DNA of 64,000 nt from Streptomyces liliiviolaceus (lineage in GTDB: Bacteria > Actinomycetota > Actinomycetes > Streptomycetales > Streptomycetaceae). Positions 41,365 to 49,550 of the stretch are shown one piece after another. A program made the position numbers and the translations under genes. How positions within the stretch are numbered: the first letter of the stretch is position 1; each line of letters starts with the position of its first letter. Under the pieces are notes generated by a model. It was not told the origin of the DNA, ran no database searches, and saw only the letters and a list, made by a program, of their open reading frames with translations. The stretch lies in assembly GCF_018070025.1 (NCBI RefSeq), contig NZ_JAGPYQ010000001.1, positions 1,426,001-1,490,000 of the forward strand, given 5' to 3'.

Positions 41365-42881
41365 TGGCCCAGGTCCTGGAGTTCAAGCTGCCCGACCTCG
41401 GCGAGGGGCTCACCGAGGCCGAGATCGTCCGCTGGCTCGTCCGGGTCGGCGATGTCGTCGCCGTCGACCAGCCCGTCGTGGAGGTCGAGACGGCCAAGGC
41501 GATGGTCGAGGTCCCCTGCCCGTACGGCGGCGTGGTCACGGCCCGCTACGGCGAGGAGGGCACCGAACTGCCCGTGGGCTCGCCGCTGCTGACGGTCGCC
41601 GTGGGAGCGCCGGCCACCGGCACACCGGACTTCGACGCGGCGGACCTCGGCCCGTCCGCCCTCGACTCCCCGGATTCCGGCGCACGGTCCGACGGCGGCG
41701 AGGACGAGGGCTCCGGGAACGTGCTCGTGGGCTACGGCACGCAGGCGCCTCCGGCACGGCGCCGCAGGGTACGACCGCCCGCGTCCGGCACGGGTCCCGG
41801 CCACCGGTCACCGGGCGGGTCCTCCGGCGCGGCACGTGTCGTCGCGCCGTCGTCATCGCCGTCGCCGTCGCCGTCGCCGTCGCCTGCGCCTGCGTCCGCG
41901 GCGGGCGTGCGTGCCGACACCGGGCGCCGGGTCGACGGACCCGTGCCGGTGATCTCGCCGCTCGTGCGGCGGCTGGCCCGGGAGAACGGGGTCGATCTGC
42001 GGGCGCTGGCGGGTTCGGGACCCGACGGTCTGATCACGCGTGCGGACGTGGAGCACGCCGTACGGGCCGGTGCGTCCGCCCCGACTGTCCCGGCCGCCCA
42101 GGCTGCCCCGACTGTCGCGCGGCCGGAGCGGAGCCCGGCGGAGGCACCCGTACCGGCCGCCCCGTACGCGTCCGGCACCGCCGCTCCCCGTGCGGGCACC
42201 CGTGTCCCCCTCAAGGGTGTGCGCGGTGCCGTCGCCGACAAGCTCTCCCGGAGCCGGCGCGAGATCCCCGAGGCGACCTGCTGGGTGGACGCCGACGCGA
42301 CGGAACTGATGCACGCGCGCGCGGCGATGAACGAGGCCGGCGGGCCGAAGATCTCCCTCCTCGCGCTCCTCGCCCGGATCTGCACCGCCGCGCTGGCCCG
42401 GTTCCCCGAGCTCAACTCGACGGTCGACATGGAGGCCCGCGAGATCGTCCGGCTCGACGAGGTCCACCTCGGGTTCGCGGCGCAGACCGAGCGCGGACTC
42501 GTCGTACCGGTGGTGAAGGGGGCGCACACCCGGGACGCGGAGTCGCTGAGCGCGGAGTTCGCCCGGCTGACCGAGGCGGCCAGGACCGGGACGCTCACCC
42601 CGGCGGACCTCACCGGAGGGACCTTCACGCTGAACAACTACGGGGTGTTCGGCGTCGACGGCTCGACCCCGATCATCAACCACCCCGAGGCGGCCATGCT
42701 CGGCGTCGGCCGGATCGTCCCCAAGCCGTGGGTGCACGAGGGCGAGCTGGCGGTGCGCAAGGTCGTACAGCTCTCGCTCACCTTCGACCACCGGGTGTGC
42801 GACGGCGGGACGGCGGGCGGTTTCCTGCGGTATGTGGCGGACTGCGTGGAACAACCGGCGGTGCTGCTGCGGACCTTGTGA
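41364..42881 (+). CDS. bkdC1: Branched-chain alpha-ketoacid dehydrogenase E2 (set 1)
   Basis: 505 residues: one lipoyl domain (FKLPDLGEGLTEAEIVRW, lipoyl Lys in VETAKAMVEV), a Ser/Pro-rich linker encoded by a simple CCGTCG repeat near 41860, and an E1/E3-binding domain (ISPLVRRLAREN..ITRADVEHA). The acyltransferase domain ends with LSLTFDHRVCDG, the HXXXDG active site. It transfers the branched acyl group to CoA. A hairpin follows the stop. Confidence 0.96.
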   Translation: MAQVLEFKLPDLGEGLTEAEIVRWLVRVGDVVAVDQPVVEVETAKAMVEVPCPYGGVVTARYGEEGTELPVGSPLLTVAVGAPATGTPDFDAADLGPSALDSPDSGARSDGGEDEGSGNVLVGYGTQAPPARRRRVRPPASGTGPGHRSPGGSSGAARVVAPSSSPSPSPSPSPAPASAAGVRADTGRRVDGPVPVISPLVRRLARENGVDLRALAGSGPDGLITRADVEHAVRAGASAPTVPAAQAAPTVARPERSPAEAPVPAAPYASGTAAPRAGTRVPLKGVRGAVADKLSRSRREIPEATCWVDADATELMHARAAMNEAGGPKISLLALLARICTAALARFPELNSTVDMEAREIVRLDEVHLGFAAQTERGLVVPVVKGAHTRDAESLSAEFARLTEAARTGTLTPADLTGGTFTLNNYGVFGVDGSTPIINHPEAAMLGVGRIVPKPWVHEGELAVRKVVQLSLTFDHRVCDGGTAGGFLRYVADCVEQPAVLLRTL

Positions 42882-42917
42882 CCTCCTCGGCCCCGCGGAG
42901 CGCGTGGCCGTCCGTCG

Positions 42918-42950
42918 CCACCCCCGTCCACATGCTGTGCGCGGGGGTGG
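42918..42950 (+). terminator. Hairpin after bkd operon 1
   Basis: CCACCCCCG / CGGGGGTGG perfect 9-bp stem with 15-nt loop, no T-tract. Confidence 0.6.
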
Positions 42951-42981
42951 AAATGATCCACCGGACATCCATACTCGTGGG

Positions 42982-43938
42982 GTGACCGCGTTCGAGCCAC
43001 CCAGCGCTTCCGGTTCCTCCCACGCCTCCGGTTCCTCCCACGCACCCGGTTCCTCCGACGCGTTCGGTTCCTCCGGCGCACCTGGTACGGACGGCCATGA
43101 CGCCGTCGTACTCGCCGGGGGCGCCGCCCGCCGCCTCGGCGGCGCGGACAAGCCGGGCGTTCGGGTGGGCGGTCGCGCACTGCTCGACCGCGTCCTGGCC
43201 GCCTGTTCCGGCGCGGCCGTCACCGTGGTCGTCGCGGATCCCCGGCCCACCGCACGCCCCGTGGAGTGGGCGCGCGAGGACCCTCCCGGCGGGGGCCCGC
43301 TCGCCGCGCTGGACGCCGGCCTGCGGCACACCACCGCCGAGTACGTCGTCGTGCTCTCCGCCGATCTGCCGTTCCTGCACCGGGAGACGGTACGAAAACT
43401 GCTGACCGCCCTTCACGAGAGCGGCGGCGAGGGCGTGTTGCTCACCGATCCGGACGGCCGCGACCAGCCCCTCGTGGCCGTGTACCGCCGCTCGGCGCTG
43501 CGACGTGAGCTGACGGCGCTGCGCGCCGAGCACGGCGAACTGACCGGTCTGCCGCTGCGGCGGCTCACCGGCGCGCTCGAACTGACCCGTATCACCGACC
43601 CCGTCGCGTCCTTCGACTGCGACACCTGGGACGACATCGCCGCCGCCCGGGCACGTATCAGGGAGCATGGGCACGTGTTGGATGAATGGATCACCGCAGT
43701 CAAGGACGAACTGGGCCTCGACCTGGACGTCGACACCGACGTCCTGCTCGACCTCGCCCGCGACGCCGCCCACGGGGTGGCCCGTCCGGCGGCGCCGCTG
43801 ACGACGTTCCTCGTCGGGTACGCGGCGGGCCGGGCCGAGGGAGGCCCCGAAGCGGTCGCGGAGGCCGCCCGCAAGGCCGCGGCTCTCGCGCTGCGCTGGG
43901 CGGCGGAGGCCGACCCCACCGGCCCGGACGCCGGATGA
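42982..43938 (+). CDS. MobA-like nucleotidyltransferase fused to DUF6457
   Basis: 318 residues. After a Ser/Gly-rich leader (SGSSHASGSSHAPGSS) comes the MobA fold: VVLAGGAARRLGGADKPGVRVGG (GTP loop), PPGGGPLAALDAGL, VVLSADLPFL and RDQPLVAVYR. Residues from about 230 (LDEWITAVKDELGLDLDVD to the end) match DUF6457. MobA attaches GMP to molybdenum cofactor. The GTG has no ribosome binding site; CATACT seven bases upstream suggests a leaderless mRNA. Overlaps moeA by four bases, which supports a cofactor role. Confidence 0.88.
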   Translation: MTAFEPPSASGSSHASGSSHAPGSSDAFGSSGAPGTDGHDAVVLAGGAARRLGGADKPGVRVGGRALLDRVLAACSGAAVTVVVADPRPTARPVEWAREDPPGGGPLAALDAGLRHTTAEYVVVLSADLPFLHRETVRKLLTALHESGGEGVLLTDPDGRDQPLVAVYRRSALRRELTALRAEHGELTGLPLRRLTGALELTRITDPVASFDCDTWDDIAAARARIREHGHVLDEWITAVKDELGLDLDVDTDVLLDLARDAAHGVARPAAPLTTFLVGYAAGRAEGGPEAVAEAARKAAALALRWAAEADPTGPDAG

Positions 43939-45317
43939 CCGCCTCGGGGCGGTTCGAGGAGATCGACTTCGACGTCGAGGAAGCCCTGGCCCTGGTCAAG
44001 GAAGGCGGTGCCCCGGTGCCCGACGACTCCGGATCCACCGGAGCCTCCCGTCCGGTGCCCTCACCGGCCGCGGGCGCCGCGAGCCGGAAGGACCCCGCCG
44101 AGCGCCAGGCCGCCGAGCAGCACACCGCCACGCCCTGGCAGCGGGCCCGGACCATCGCCGGGCGGGCCCCCCGCCGCCCGGACACCGCCGTCTCCGTCAC
44201 GCTGGACGCCGCGCTGGGCCTCGTCCTCGCGGCCCCGCTCGCCGCGCTCTCGGACCTGCCGTCCTTCGACACGTCCGCGATGGACGGCTGGGCGGTCGCC
44301 GGACCCGGCCCGTGGGACGTCCGGGCCGAGGGAGTGCTCGCGGGCCACGGCGCACCGCAGCGGCTCACCGACGGCGAGGCGGTGAAGATCGCCACCGGCG
44401 CGCGGATCCCGCAGGACGCCTCCGCCGTGATCCGCAGCGAGCACGGCCGCACCGACGAGAAGGAGCGGCTGTACGCGACCCGGGACGTCGCACATGGCCA
44501 GGACATCCGGCCCCGCGGCCAGGAGTGCCGCTCCGGCGACCCCCTGCTGCCGCCCGGCACGCTGGTCACCCCGGCCGTGCTCGGCCTCGCCGCAGCCGCC
44601 GGATACGACACCGTCGCCGCCCTCCCCCGGCCCCGTGCGGAAATCCTGGTCCTCGGCGACGAGTTGCTCACCGAGGGACTGCCGCACGACGGGCTGATCC
44701 GGGACGCGCTCGGCCCGATGCTGCCGCCCTGGCTGCGCGCGCTCGGCGCGGAGGTCGTCGCGGTGCGCCGGCTCGGCGACGACGCCGAAGCCCTGCGCAA
44801 GGCCCTCAAGAACTCCGACGCCGACCTGATCGTCACGACCGGGGGCACCGCCGCCGGTCCCGTGGACCACGTCCACCCGATCCTGCGCCGCCTCGGCGCC
44901 GAACTCCTGGTGGACGGCGTCGAGGTGCGCCCCGGCCACCCGATGCTGCTGGCACGCCTCAAGGACAACCAGCACCTCGTCGGGCTGCCCGGCAATCCGC
45001 TCGCCGCCGTCTCCGGCCTTCTCACGCTCGCCGAGCCTCTGCTGCGCACCCTCGCGGGACGCGCGGCCCCGGAGCCGTACACGCTGCCTCTTCAGGACAG
45101 CGTGCACGGGCACCCGTACGACACCCGGCTGATTCCCGTCGTTCTGCGCGGGGACCGGGCCGTGCCGCTGCACTACAACGGGCCGGCCATGCTGCGGGGT
45201 ATCGCAGTGGCCGACGCGCTCGCGGTCGTGCCGGCGGGCGGTGCACGGACGGGTCAGGAACTTGAGATCCTCGACCTGCCCTGGGCCATGGCTGGGATCG
45301 AGGTGTGTTTCACGTGA
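43935..45317 (+). CDS. moeA: Molybdopterin molybdenumtransferase MoeA
   Basis: 460 residues, coupled to the MobA gene. MoeA motifs: SDLPSFDTSAMDGWAV, GEAVKIATGARIPQDASAVI, GDELLTEG, TTGGTAAGPVDHVHPILRRLG and VGLPGNPLAAVSGL. It inserts molybdate into adenylylated molybdopterin. An extra N-terminal 60 residues (FDVEEALALVKEGGA..) is longer than E. coli MoeA. The last codons, CFT and stop, are supplied by a parS site. Confidence 0.95.
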   Translation: MTASGRFEEIDFDVEEALALVKEGGAPVPDDSGSTGASRPVPSPAAGAASRKDPAERQAAEQHTATPWQRARTIAGRAPRRPDTAVSVTLDAALGLVLAAPLAALSDLPSFDTSAMDGWAVAGPGPWDVRAEGVLAGHGAPQRLTDGEAVKIATGARIPQDASAVIRSEHGRTDEKERLYATRDVAHGQDIRPRGQECRSGDPLLPPGTLVTPAVLGLAAAAGYDTVAALPRPRAEILVLGDELLTEGLPHDGLIRDALGPMLPPWLRALGAEVVAVRRLGDDAEALRKALKNSDADLIVTTGGTAAGPVDHVHPILRRLGAELLVDGVEVRPGHPMLLARLKDNQHLVGLPGNPLAAVSGLLTLAEPLLRTLAGRAAPEPYTLPLQDSVHGHPYDTRLIPVVLRGDRAVPLHYNGPAMLRGIAVADALAVVPAGGARTGQELEILDLPWAMAGIEVCFT

Positions 45318-46411
45318 AACTTCCGGGCCACGACGCGATCGCCCGGCAGGCGGGCGAACGGCTGGCCACCCATCGGGTGGAGCTGCCCCGCCAGCGGGTG
45401 GAACGCCCCCTGTTCCAGGTCACCAAGCGCGTCCTCATGGCGCTGCTGGTACTGGTCGGCACGGCTTTCATCGTGTACTTCGACCGAGAGGGCTACACCG
45501 ACAACTCCGACAAGTCGGTCGACCTGCTCGATGCCTTCTACTACGCGACCGTCACGCTCTCGACCACCGGGTACGGCGACATCACCCCGGTCAGTGACGG
45601 CGCCCGACTCACCAATATCTTCCTGATCACGCCTCTGCGCGTGCTCTTCCTGATCATCCTGGTCGGCACCACTCTCGAAGTTCTCACCGAACGGACTCGG
45701 GAGGAGTGGCGGCTGAACCGCTGGAGGACCGCCTTGCGGGAGCACACCGTTGTCATCGGGTTCGGCACGAAGGGCCGCTCGGCGATTCAGACCGTGTGCG
45801 CGACGGGGCTGAAGAAGGAACAGGTCGTGGTCGTCGACCCCAGCTCCAAGGTGATCGAGGCGGCGACCGCGGACGGGTACGCGGGGGTGATCGGCGACGC
45901 CACGCGCAGTGACGTCCTGCTGCGGGCCGAGGTGCAGCGGGCCCGGCAGATCATCATCGCGACCCAGCGCGACGACACCGCCGTGCTCGTCACGCTGACG
46001 GCGCGGCAGCTCAACCGCAAGGCGAAGATCGTGGCCGCCGTGCGTGAGGAGGAGAACGCGCCGTTGCTGAAGCAGTCCGGCGCCGACGCCGTCATCACCA
46101 GCGCGAGCGCCGCCGGCCGCCTTCTCGGTCTCTCCGTGCTCAGCCCCAGCGCGGGCATGGTCATGGAGGACCTCATCCAGCAGGGCAGCGGGCTCGACAT
46201 GACCGAGCGGCCCGTCATAAAGGCCGAGGTCGGCAAGGGGGTCCGCGAGATCGAGGACCTGGTGGTGAGTGTCGTACGAGGACATCGGGTGCTCGGTTAC
46301 GACGATCCGGGCATCGGGAAGCTGCAGTTGACGGACCGTCTGATCACCATCGTGCGGGTCAGCCCGCACAGCCAGATCGCGCCGGACATGAAGCCGCTGC
46401 CGCAGGACTGA
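45305..46411 (+). CDS. Two-helix potassium channel with TrkA-N (RCK) domain
   Basis: 368 residues. The GTG start lies 13 bases inside moeA and inside a parS site, giving MFHVKLPG. Two transmembrane helices (VLMALLVLVGTAFIVYF and RLTNIFLITPLRVLFLIILVG) flank the pore loop YATVTLSTTGYGDITP with the TTGYGD selectivity filter. The cytosolic RCK domain is HTVVIGFGTKGRSAIQTV through VTLTARQLN. It should form a gated K+ channel like MthK. No ribosome binding site is obvious, so translation probably depends on coupling to moeA. Confidence 0.92.
   Translation: MFHVKLPGHDAIARQAGERLATHRVELPRQRVERPLFQVTKRVLMALLVLVGTAFIVYFDREGYTDNSDKSVDLLDAFYYATVTLSTTGYGDITPVSDGARLTNIFLITPLRVLFLIILVGTTLEVLTERTREEWRLNRWRTALREHTVVIGFGTKGRSAIQTVCATGLKKEQVVVVDPSSKVIEAATADGYAGVIGDATRSDVLLRAEVQRARQIIIATQRDDTAVLVTLTARQLNRKAKIVAAVREEENAPLLKQSGADAVITSASAAGRLLGLSVLSPSAGMVMEDLIQQGSGLDMTERPVIKAEVGKGVREIEDLVVSVVRGHRVLGYDDPGIGKLQLTDRLITIVRVSPHSQIAPDMKPLPQD
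45307..45320. other. parS site, perfect, spanning moeA stop and channel start
   Basis: GTTTCACGTGAAAC. It contains the TGA of moeA and codons 2-5 of the channel gene in a different frame. Confidence 0.93.
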
Positions 46412-46488
46412 ACCCGCGGGGCGGGGCGTCTCCCCACGCGGCGGGCTGAATCCCCACGTGACGGGCTGTCGGGAGTAGCCTCGCCCGC

Positions 46489-47469
46489 ATGCGAGCGATC
46501 ACGATTCCTGAACCTGGTGGGCCCGAGGCGCTGGTGTGGGACGAGGTCCCGGACCCGGTGCCCGGCGAGGGCGAAGTGCTGGTCGAGGTGGTGGCGAGCG
46601 CGGTCAACCGCGCCGATCTGCTGCAGCGGCAGGGCTTCTACGACCCACCGCCCGGCGCGTCCCCGTATCCGGGGCTCGAATGTTCCGGACGGGTCGCCGC
46701 GCTCGGACCCGGTACCTCGGGGTGGAACGTCGGGGACGAGGTGTGCGCGCTGCTCTCGGGCGGCGGGTACGCCGAGAAGGTGGTCGTCCCGGCCGGGCAG
46801 CTGCTGCCCGTGCCCGAGGGAGTCGACCTCGACAAGGCGGCCGCGCTGCCCGAGGTGTCCTGCACGGTCTGGTCCAACGTCTTCATGATCTCCCATCTGC
46901 GGCCCGGCGAGACGCTGCTGGTGCACGGCGGATCGAGCGGTATCGGCACGATGGCGATCCAGCTGGCGAAGGCCGTCGGGGCGAAGGTCGCCGTCACCGC
47001 CGGGAGCAAGGCGAAGCTGGACTTCTGCGGTGAGCTGGGTGCGGACGTGCTCATCAACTACCGCGAGCAGGACTTCGTCGAGGAGATCAAGGCGGCCACG
47101 GACGGGGTGGGTGCCGATGTCGTTCTCGACAACATGGGTGCGAAGTATCTCGGCCGCAATGTCAGCGCTCTCGCCGTCAACGGGCGGCTCGCGATCATCG
47201 GGATGCAGGGCGGGATCAAGGGGGAGCTGAACATCGGGGCGCTGCTGGGCAAGCGCGGCGCTGTCACCGCTACCTCGTTGCGGGCTCGGCCGGGTGGGGA
47301 GAAGGCGGCGATCGTGGCGGCCGTGCGGGAGCATGTGTGGCCGTTGATTGCGGGTGGGCATGTGCGGCCGATCGTTGATCGGGAGCTGCCTATGCGTGAG
47401 GCCGCGGCGGCGCATCGGGTGCTGGAGGAGAGCAGTCATATCGGGAAGGTGCTGCTCACGTTGCCGTAA
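46489..47469 (+). CDS. NAD(P)H quinone oxidoreductase, PIG3-type zinc-free MDR
   Basis: 326 residues: MRAITIPEPGGPEALVWDE, NRADLLQRQGFYDPPPG, GDEVCALLSGGGYAE, and the NADPH motif LLVHGGSSGIGTMAIQLAK. No structural zinc Cys cluster, as in QOR/PIG3 proteins that reduce quinones. The last third has looser codon use (GTTGAT, CGGGTG) than its start. Located between the channel gene and a repeat-rich gap. Confidence 0.93.
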   Translation: MRAITIPEPGGPEALVWDEVPDPVPGEGEVLVEVVASAVNRADLLQRQGFYDPPPGASPYPGLECSGRVAALGPGTSGWNVGDEVCALLSGGGYAEKVVVPAGQLLPVPEGVDLDKAAALPEVSCTVWSNVFMISHLRPGETLLVHGGSSGIGTMAIQLAKAVGAKVAVTAGSKAKLDFCGELGADVLINYREQDFVEEIKAATDGVGADVVLDNMGAKYLGRNVSALAVNGRLAIIGMQGGIKGELNIGALLGKRGAVTATSLRARPGGEKAAIVAAVREHVWPLIAGGHVRPIVDRELPMREAAAAHRVLEESSHIGKVLLTLP

Positions 47470-47513
47470 GCCTGCCGGCCGGGTGGGGTGAGGTGGGGTT
47501 TTGGGTGCGGGGC

Positions 47514-47684
47514 GGTGGGGGCTTGTCGCGCAGTTCCTCGCGCCCCTGAAAAGCGGGGTGAGGTCGTGGGTCGGGTGCGGCTGGGTGGGGGTTGCTCGCG
47601 CAGTTCCCCGCGCCCCTGACAAGCGAGGCCTCGCCCCGTTGCGTTCGTGCGGCGCAGTTCCCCCGCGCCCCAAAAAACGAGGGC
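47514..47684 (+). repeat. Three consecutive copies of the dispersed repeat (copies 5-7)
   Basis: GGGGCTTGTCGCGCAGTTCC (47517-), GGGGTTGCTCGCGCAGTTCC (47587-) and a shorter GGCGCAGTTCCCCCGCGCCC (47651-). The first two are followed by CCCCTGAAAAGCGGGG or CCCCTGACAAGCGAGG. The gap contains no gene. Confidence 0.8.
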
Positions 47685-47691
47685 GTCGGCC

Positions 47692-48075
47692 TCAGCCCCG
47701 GCGGGATCTCAGGGCCAGGAAGGTCAGGGCCAGGCCCAGGCCGATCAGGATCAGGCCTGTGCCCAGGGGGAGTACCTGGAGGACCGGTTCCGAGGTGTGT
47801 GCCGGGTGGTCGGCCGCCTCGTGGGCGTCGACGGGGCGGGCGGGCCGCTCAGGAGGCCGGGAGGGCTCTGCGCTGTCCGGGTGAGTCGACGGGGTGTCCT
47901 CCGGCGGCGGAGGCGTCACCCGGCCCGGGCGCTCGCGGCCCTCTCCCGCCCGGCTGCCGGCCCGCGACTCGGCGGGGACCGGCTCGTACGCGGCGGCGTA
48001 CGGCGTGAACGCGGGGCCCGCCAGCAGCGGCAGCAGCAGGCCGGTCACGCGAAGGGTGCGAAGCCATGGAGTCAC
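47692..48075 (-). CDS. Small secreted protein with C-terminal membrane anchor
   Basis: 127 residues. Start taken as GTG (MTPWLRTLRVTGLLLPLLAG) because GGGAGGGGG lies nine bases upstream. Signal peptide to about residue 28 (TPYAAAYE), a Pro/Glu/Arg-rich extracellular stretch, then LPLGTG, a hydrophobic helix (GLILIGLGLALTFLAL) and RSRRG. This layout mimics a sortase substrate, but LPLGTG has one residue too many for LPXTG and is not LAXTG, so plain membrane anchoring is equally likely. Divergent from the padR gene. Confidence 0.6.
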   Translation of the reverse strand: MTPWLRTLRVTGLLLPLLAGPAFTPYAAAYEPVPAESRAGSRAGEGRERPGRVTPPPPEDTPSTHPDSAEPSRPPERPARPVDAHEAADHPAHTSEPVLQVLPLGTGLILIGLGLALTFLALRSRRG

Positions 48076-48208
48076 GTCGGTGACCCCCTCCCGGTACGGA
48101 GGATCCAAGATCAGCGGCTTCAGCCTCACACGGGGCGTCCGCACCGGCATCCGGAGCCCGGAAGCCCTCCGCCCTGCCACGTTCAGTGACACCCGTGGCG
48201 TGCACAGG

Positions 48209-48221
48209 TGTACGGGGTACA
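48209..48221. promoter_or_regulatory. Inverted repeat before padR-type gene, candidate operator
   Basis: TGTAC-GGG-GTACA, perfect arms, eight bases before the ATG, where a bound protein would block translation or elongation. Confidence 0.5.
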
Positions 48222-48229
48222 GATCGGGT

Positions 48230-48805
48230 ATGTCGATACGCCACGGCCTGCTGGCGCTCCTGGAGCGCGGTCCCCGCTACGGCTCCCGGCTGCGCACCGA
48301 GTTCGAGGCGCGCACCGGCTCGACCTGGCCGCTGAACATCGGCCAGGTCTACACGACCCTCGCCCGGCTGGAACGGGACGGCCTGGTCGTACAGCAGGGC
48401 GCGGACGAGGCGGGACACGTGCTGTACGCGCTGACGGACGCCGGGCGGGCCGAGCTGCGGTCCTGGTTCATCCGTCCCGTGGAGCGCTCGAACCTGCCGC
48501 GCGACGAACTGGCGATCAAGCTGGCCATGGCGGTCGGGGCGCCGGGAACCGATGTGCGGGCGATCGTGGAGGCGCAGCGGCGGTATCTCTCGGAGGCCAT
48601 GCACACGTACACCCGGCTCAGGGCCCGGGCGCTCTCGGAGGCGCCCGCGCACCGCGACGAGGTGGCGCGGCTGTTCGTCCTGGAGCACCTGATCTTCCGC
48701 GCGGAGGCCGAGATCCGCTGGCTGGACCACTGCGAGGCCCGTCTGCTGCGGCTCGCGGAGGCCGCCGCCACGGAGCCGCCGCCCCCGTCGCCGCCGCCCG
48801 CCTGA
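48230..48805 (+). CDS. PadR-family transcriptional regulator
   Basis: 191 residues. N-terminal winged helix: HGLLALLERGPRYGSRLRTEFE, NIGQVYTTLARLERDGLV, GHVLYALTDAGRAEL; C-terminal helical Vir-type domain with RAIVEAQRRYLSEAMHTY and a Pro-rich tail (PPPPSPPPA). PadR proteins repress nearby membrane or export genes; the only candidate partner here is the divergent secreted protein, or itself. Confidence 0.93.
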   Translation: MSIRHGLLALLERGPRYGSRLRTEFEARTGSTWPLNIGQVYTTLARLERDGLVVQQGADEAGHVLYALTDAGRAELRSWFIRPVERSNLPRDELAIKLAMAVGAPGTDVRAIVEAQRRYLSEAMHTYTRLRARALSEAPAHRDEVARLFVLEHLIFRAEAEIRWLDHCEARLLRLAEAAATEPPPPSPPPA

Positions 48806-48891
48806 CGCGGGGCGCCCGTTCGTACAGGGTGGATCACGTCCTGGAGGGGGCACCACGCTGGTGACGTGTGCGAGTGCGAGAGAATGGCGGC

Positions 48892-49434
48892 ATGGAGATG
48901 CCGAGGAACGAGAGGTCGCCGGAGAACCCCCAGATCCTGGTCGTAGGCCAGGACGGGATGGCTCTCGGTGGCGGTGGAGACGAGGACTCCCGAGAGATCC
49001 CGGTGACGGAGATGGTGGAACAGCCGGCCAAGGTCATGCGGATCGGGAGCATGATCAAGCAGCTGCTGGAGGAGGTGCGTGCGGCACCCTTGGACGAGGC
49101 GAGCCGGGTACGGCTCAAGGAGATCCACGCCAGCTCGGTGAAGGAGCTGGAGGACGGGCTCGCTCCCGACCTCGTCGACGAACTGGAGCGGCTCTCCCTG
49201 CCGTTCACGGACGACGGCATCCCTTCCGACGCCGAACTGCGGATCGCGCAGGCTCAGCTGGTCGGCTGGCTGGAGGGTCTCTTCCACGGGATCCAGACCA
49301 CTCTGTTCGCCCAGCAGATGGCGGCCAGGGCCCAGTTGGAGCAGATGCGCCGGGCGCTGCCGCCGGGTGCGGGCGGTGAGGAAGAGCCGGCGGACCCGCG
49401 CGCGGGCGGCCGGTCGGGCGGCCCGTACCTGTAG
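48892..49434 (+). CDS. bpa: Bacterial proteasome activator Bpa/PafE (DUF2587)
   Basis: 180 residues: MEMPRNERSPENPQILVVGQD, then the helical core VMRIGSMIKQLLEEVRAAPL through LVGWLEGLFHGIQTTLFAQQM, a disordered linker, and the C-terminal GGPYL resembling the GQYL proteasome-docking motif of mycobacterial Bpa. It forms an ATP-independent ring on the 20S proteasome and opens its gate for unfolded proteins. ATG with GAGAGA eight bases up; a GTG 24 bases earlier is possible. The 3' end is duplicated just past the stop. Confidence 0.93.
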   Translation: MEMPRNERSPENPQILVVGQDGMALGGGGDEDSREIPVTEMVEQPAKVMRIGSMIKQLLEEVRAAPLDEASRVRLKEIHASSVKELEDGLAPDLVDELERLSLPFTDDGIPSDAELRIAQAQLVGWLEGLFHGIQTTLFAQQMAARAQLEQMRRALPPGAGGEEEPADPRAGGRSGGPYL

Positions 49435-49466
49435 AACGCAGTCACCCGTACCTGTAGAAGCCGTCA
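49422..49466 (+). repeat. Near-tandem duplication across the bpa stop codon
   Basis: CCCGTACCTGTAGAA occurs at 49422 and again at 49445, each followed by a similar GC..GTCA. The first copy encodes the last residues PYL and stop. Confidence 0.8.
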
Positions 49467-49473
49467 TACGACA

Positions 49474-49503
49474 GGGGCCCGGCAGAGATGCCGGGCCCCT
49501 TCA
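49474..49503. terminator. Bidirectional terminator between bpa and kinase gene
   Basis: GGGGCCCGGCA / TGCCGGGCCCC perfect 11-bp stem, GAGA loop, then TTC. Confidence 0.9.
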
Positions 49504-49550
49504 CGCTGTCCCGTCACGACCCGTGACGTAACGCTACGGACTGTGACGGA

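Noticed and set aside
41860..41885. CCGTCG simple repeat as regulatory element
   Set aside because: It is in frame within the Ser/Pro linker of the E2 protein and is explained by the amino-acid repeat.
47692..48075. Sortase substrate
   Set aside because: LPLGTG is not a proper LPXTG or LAXTG motif; kept only as a membrane-anchored secreted protein.
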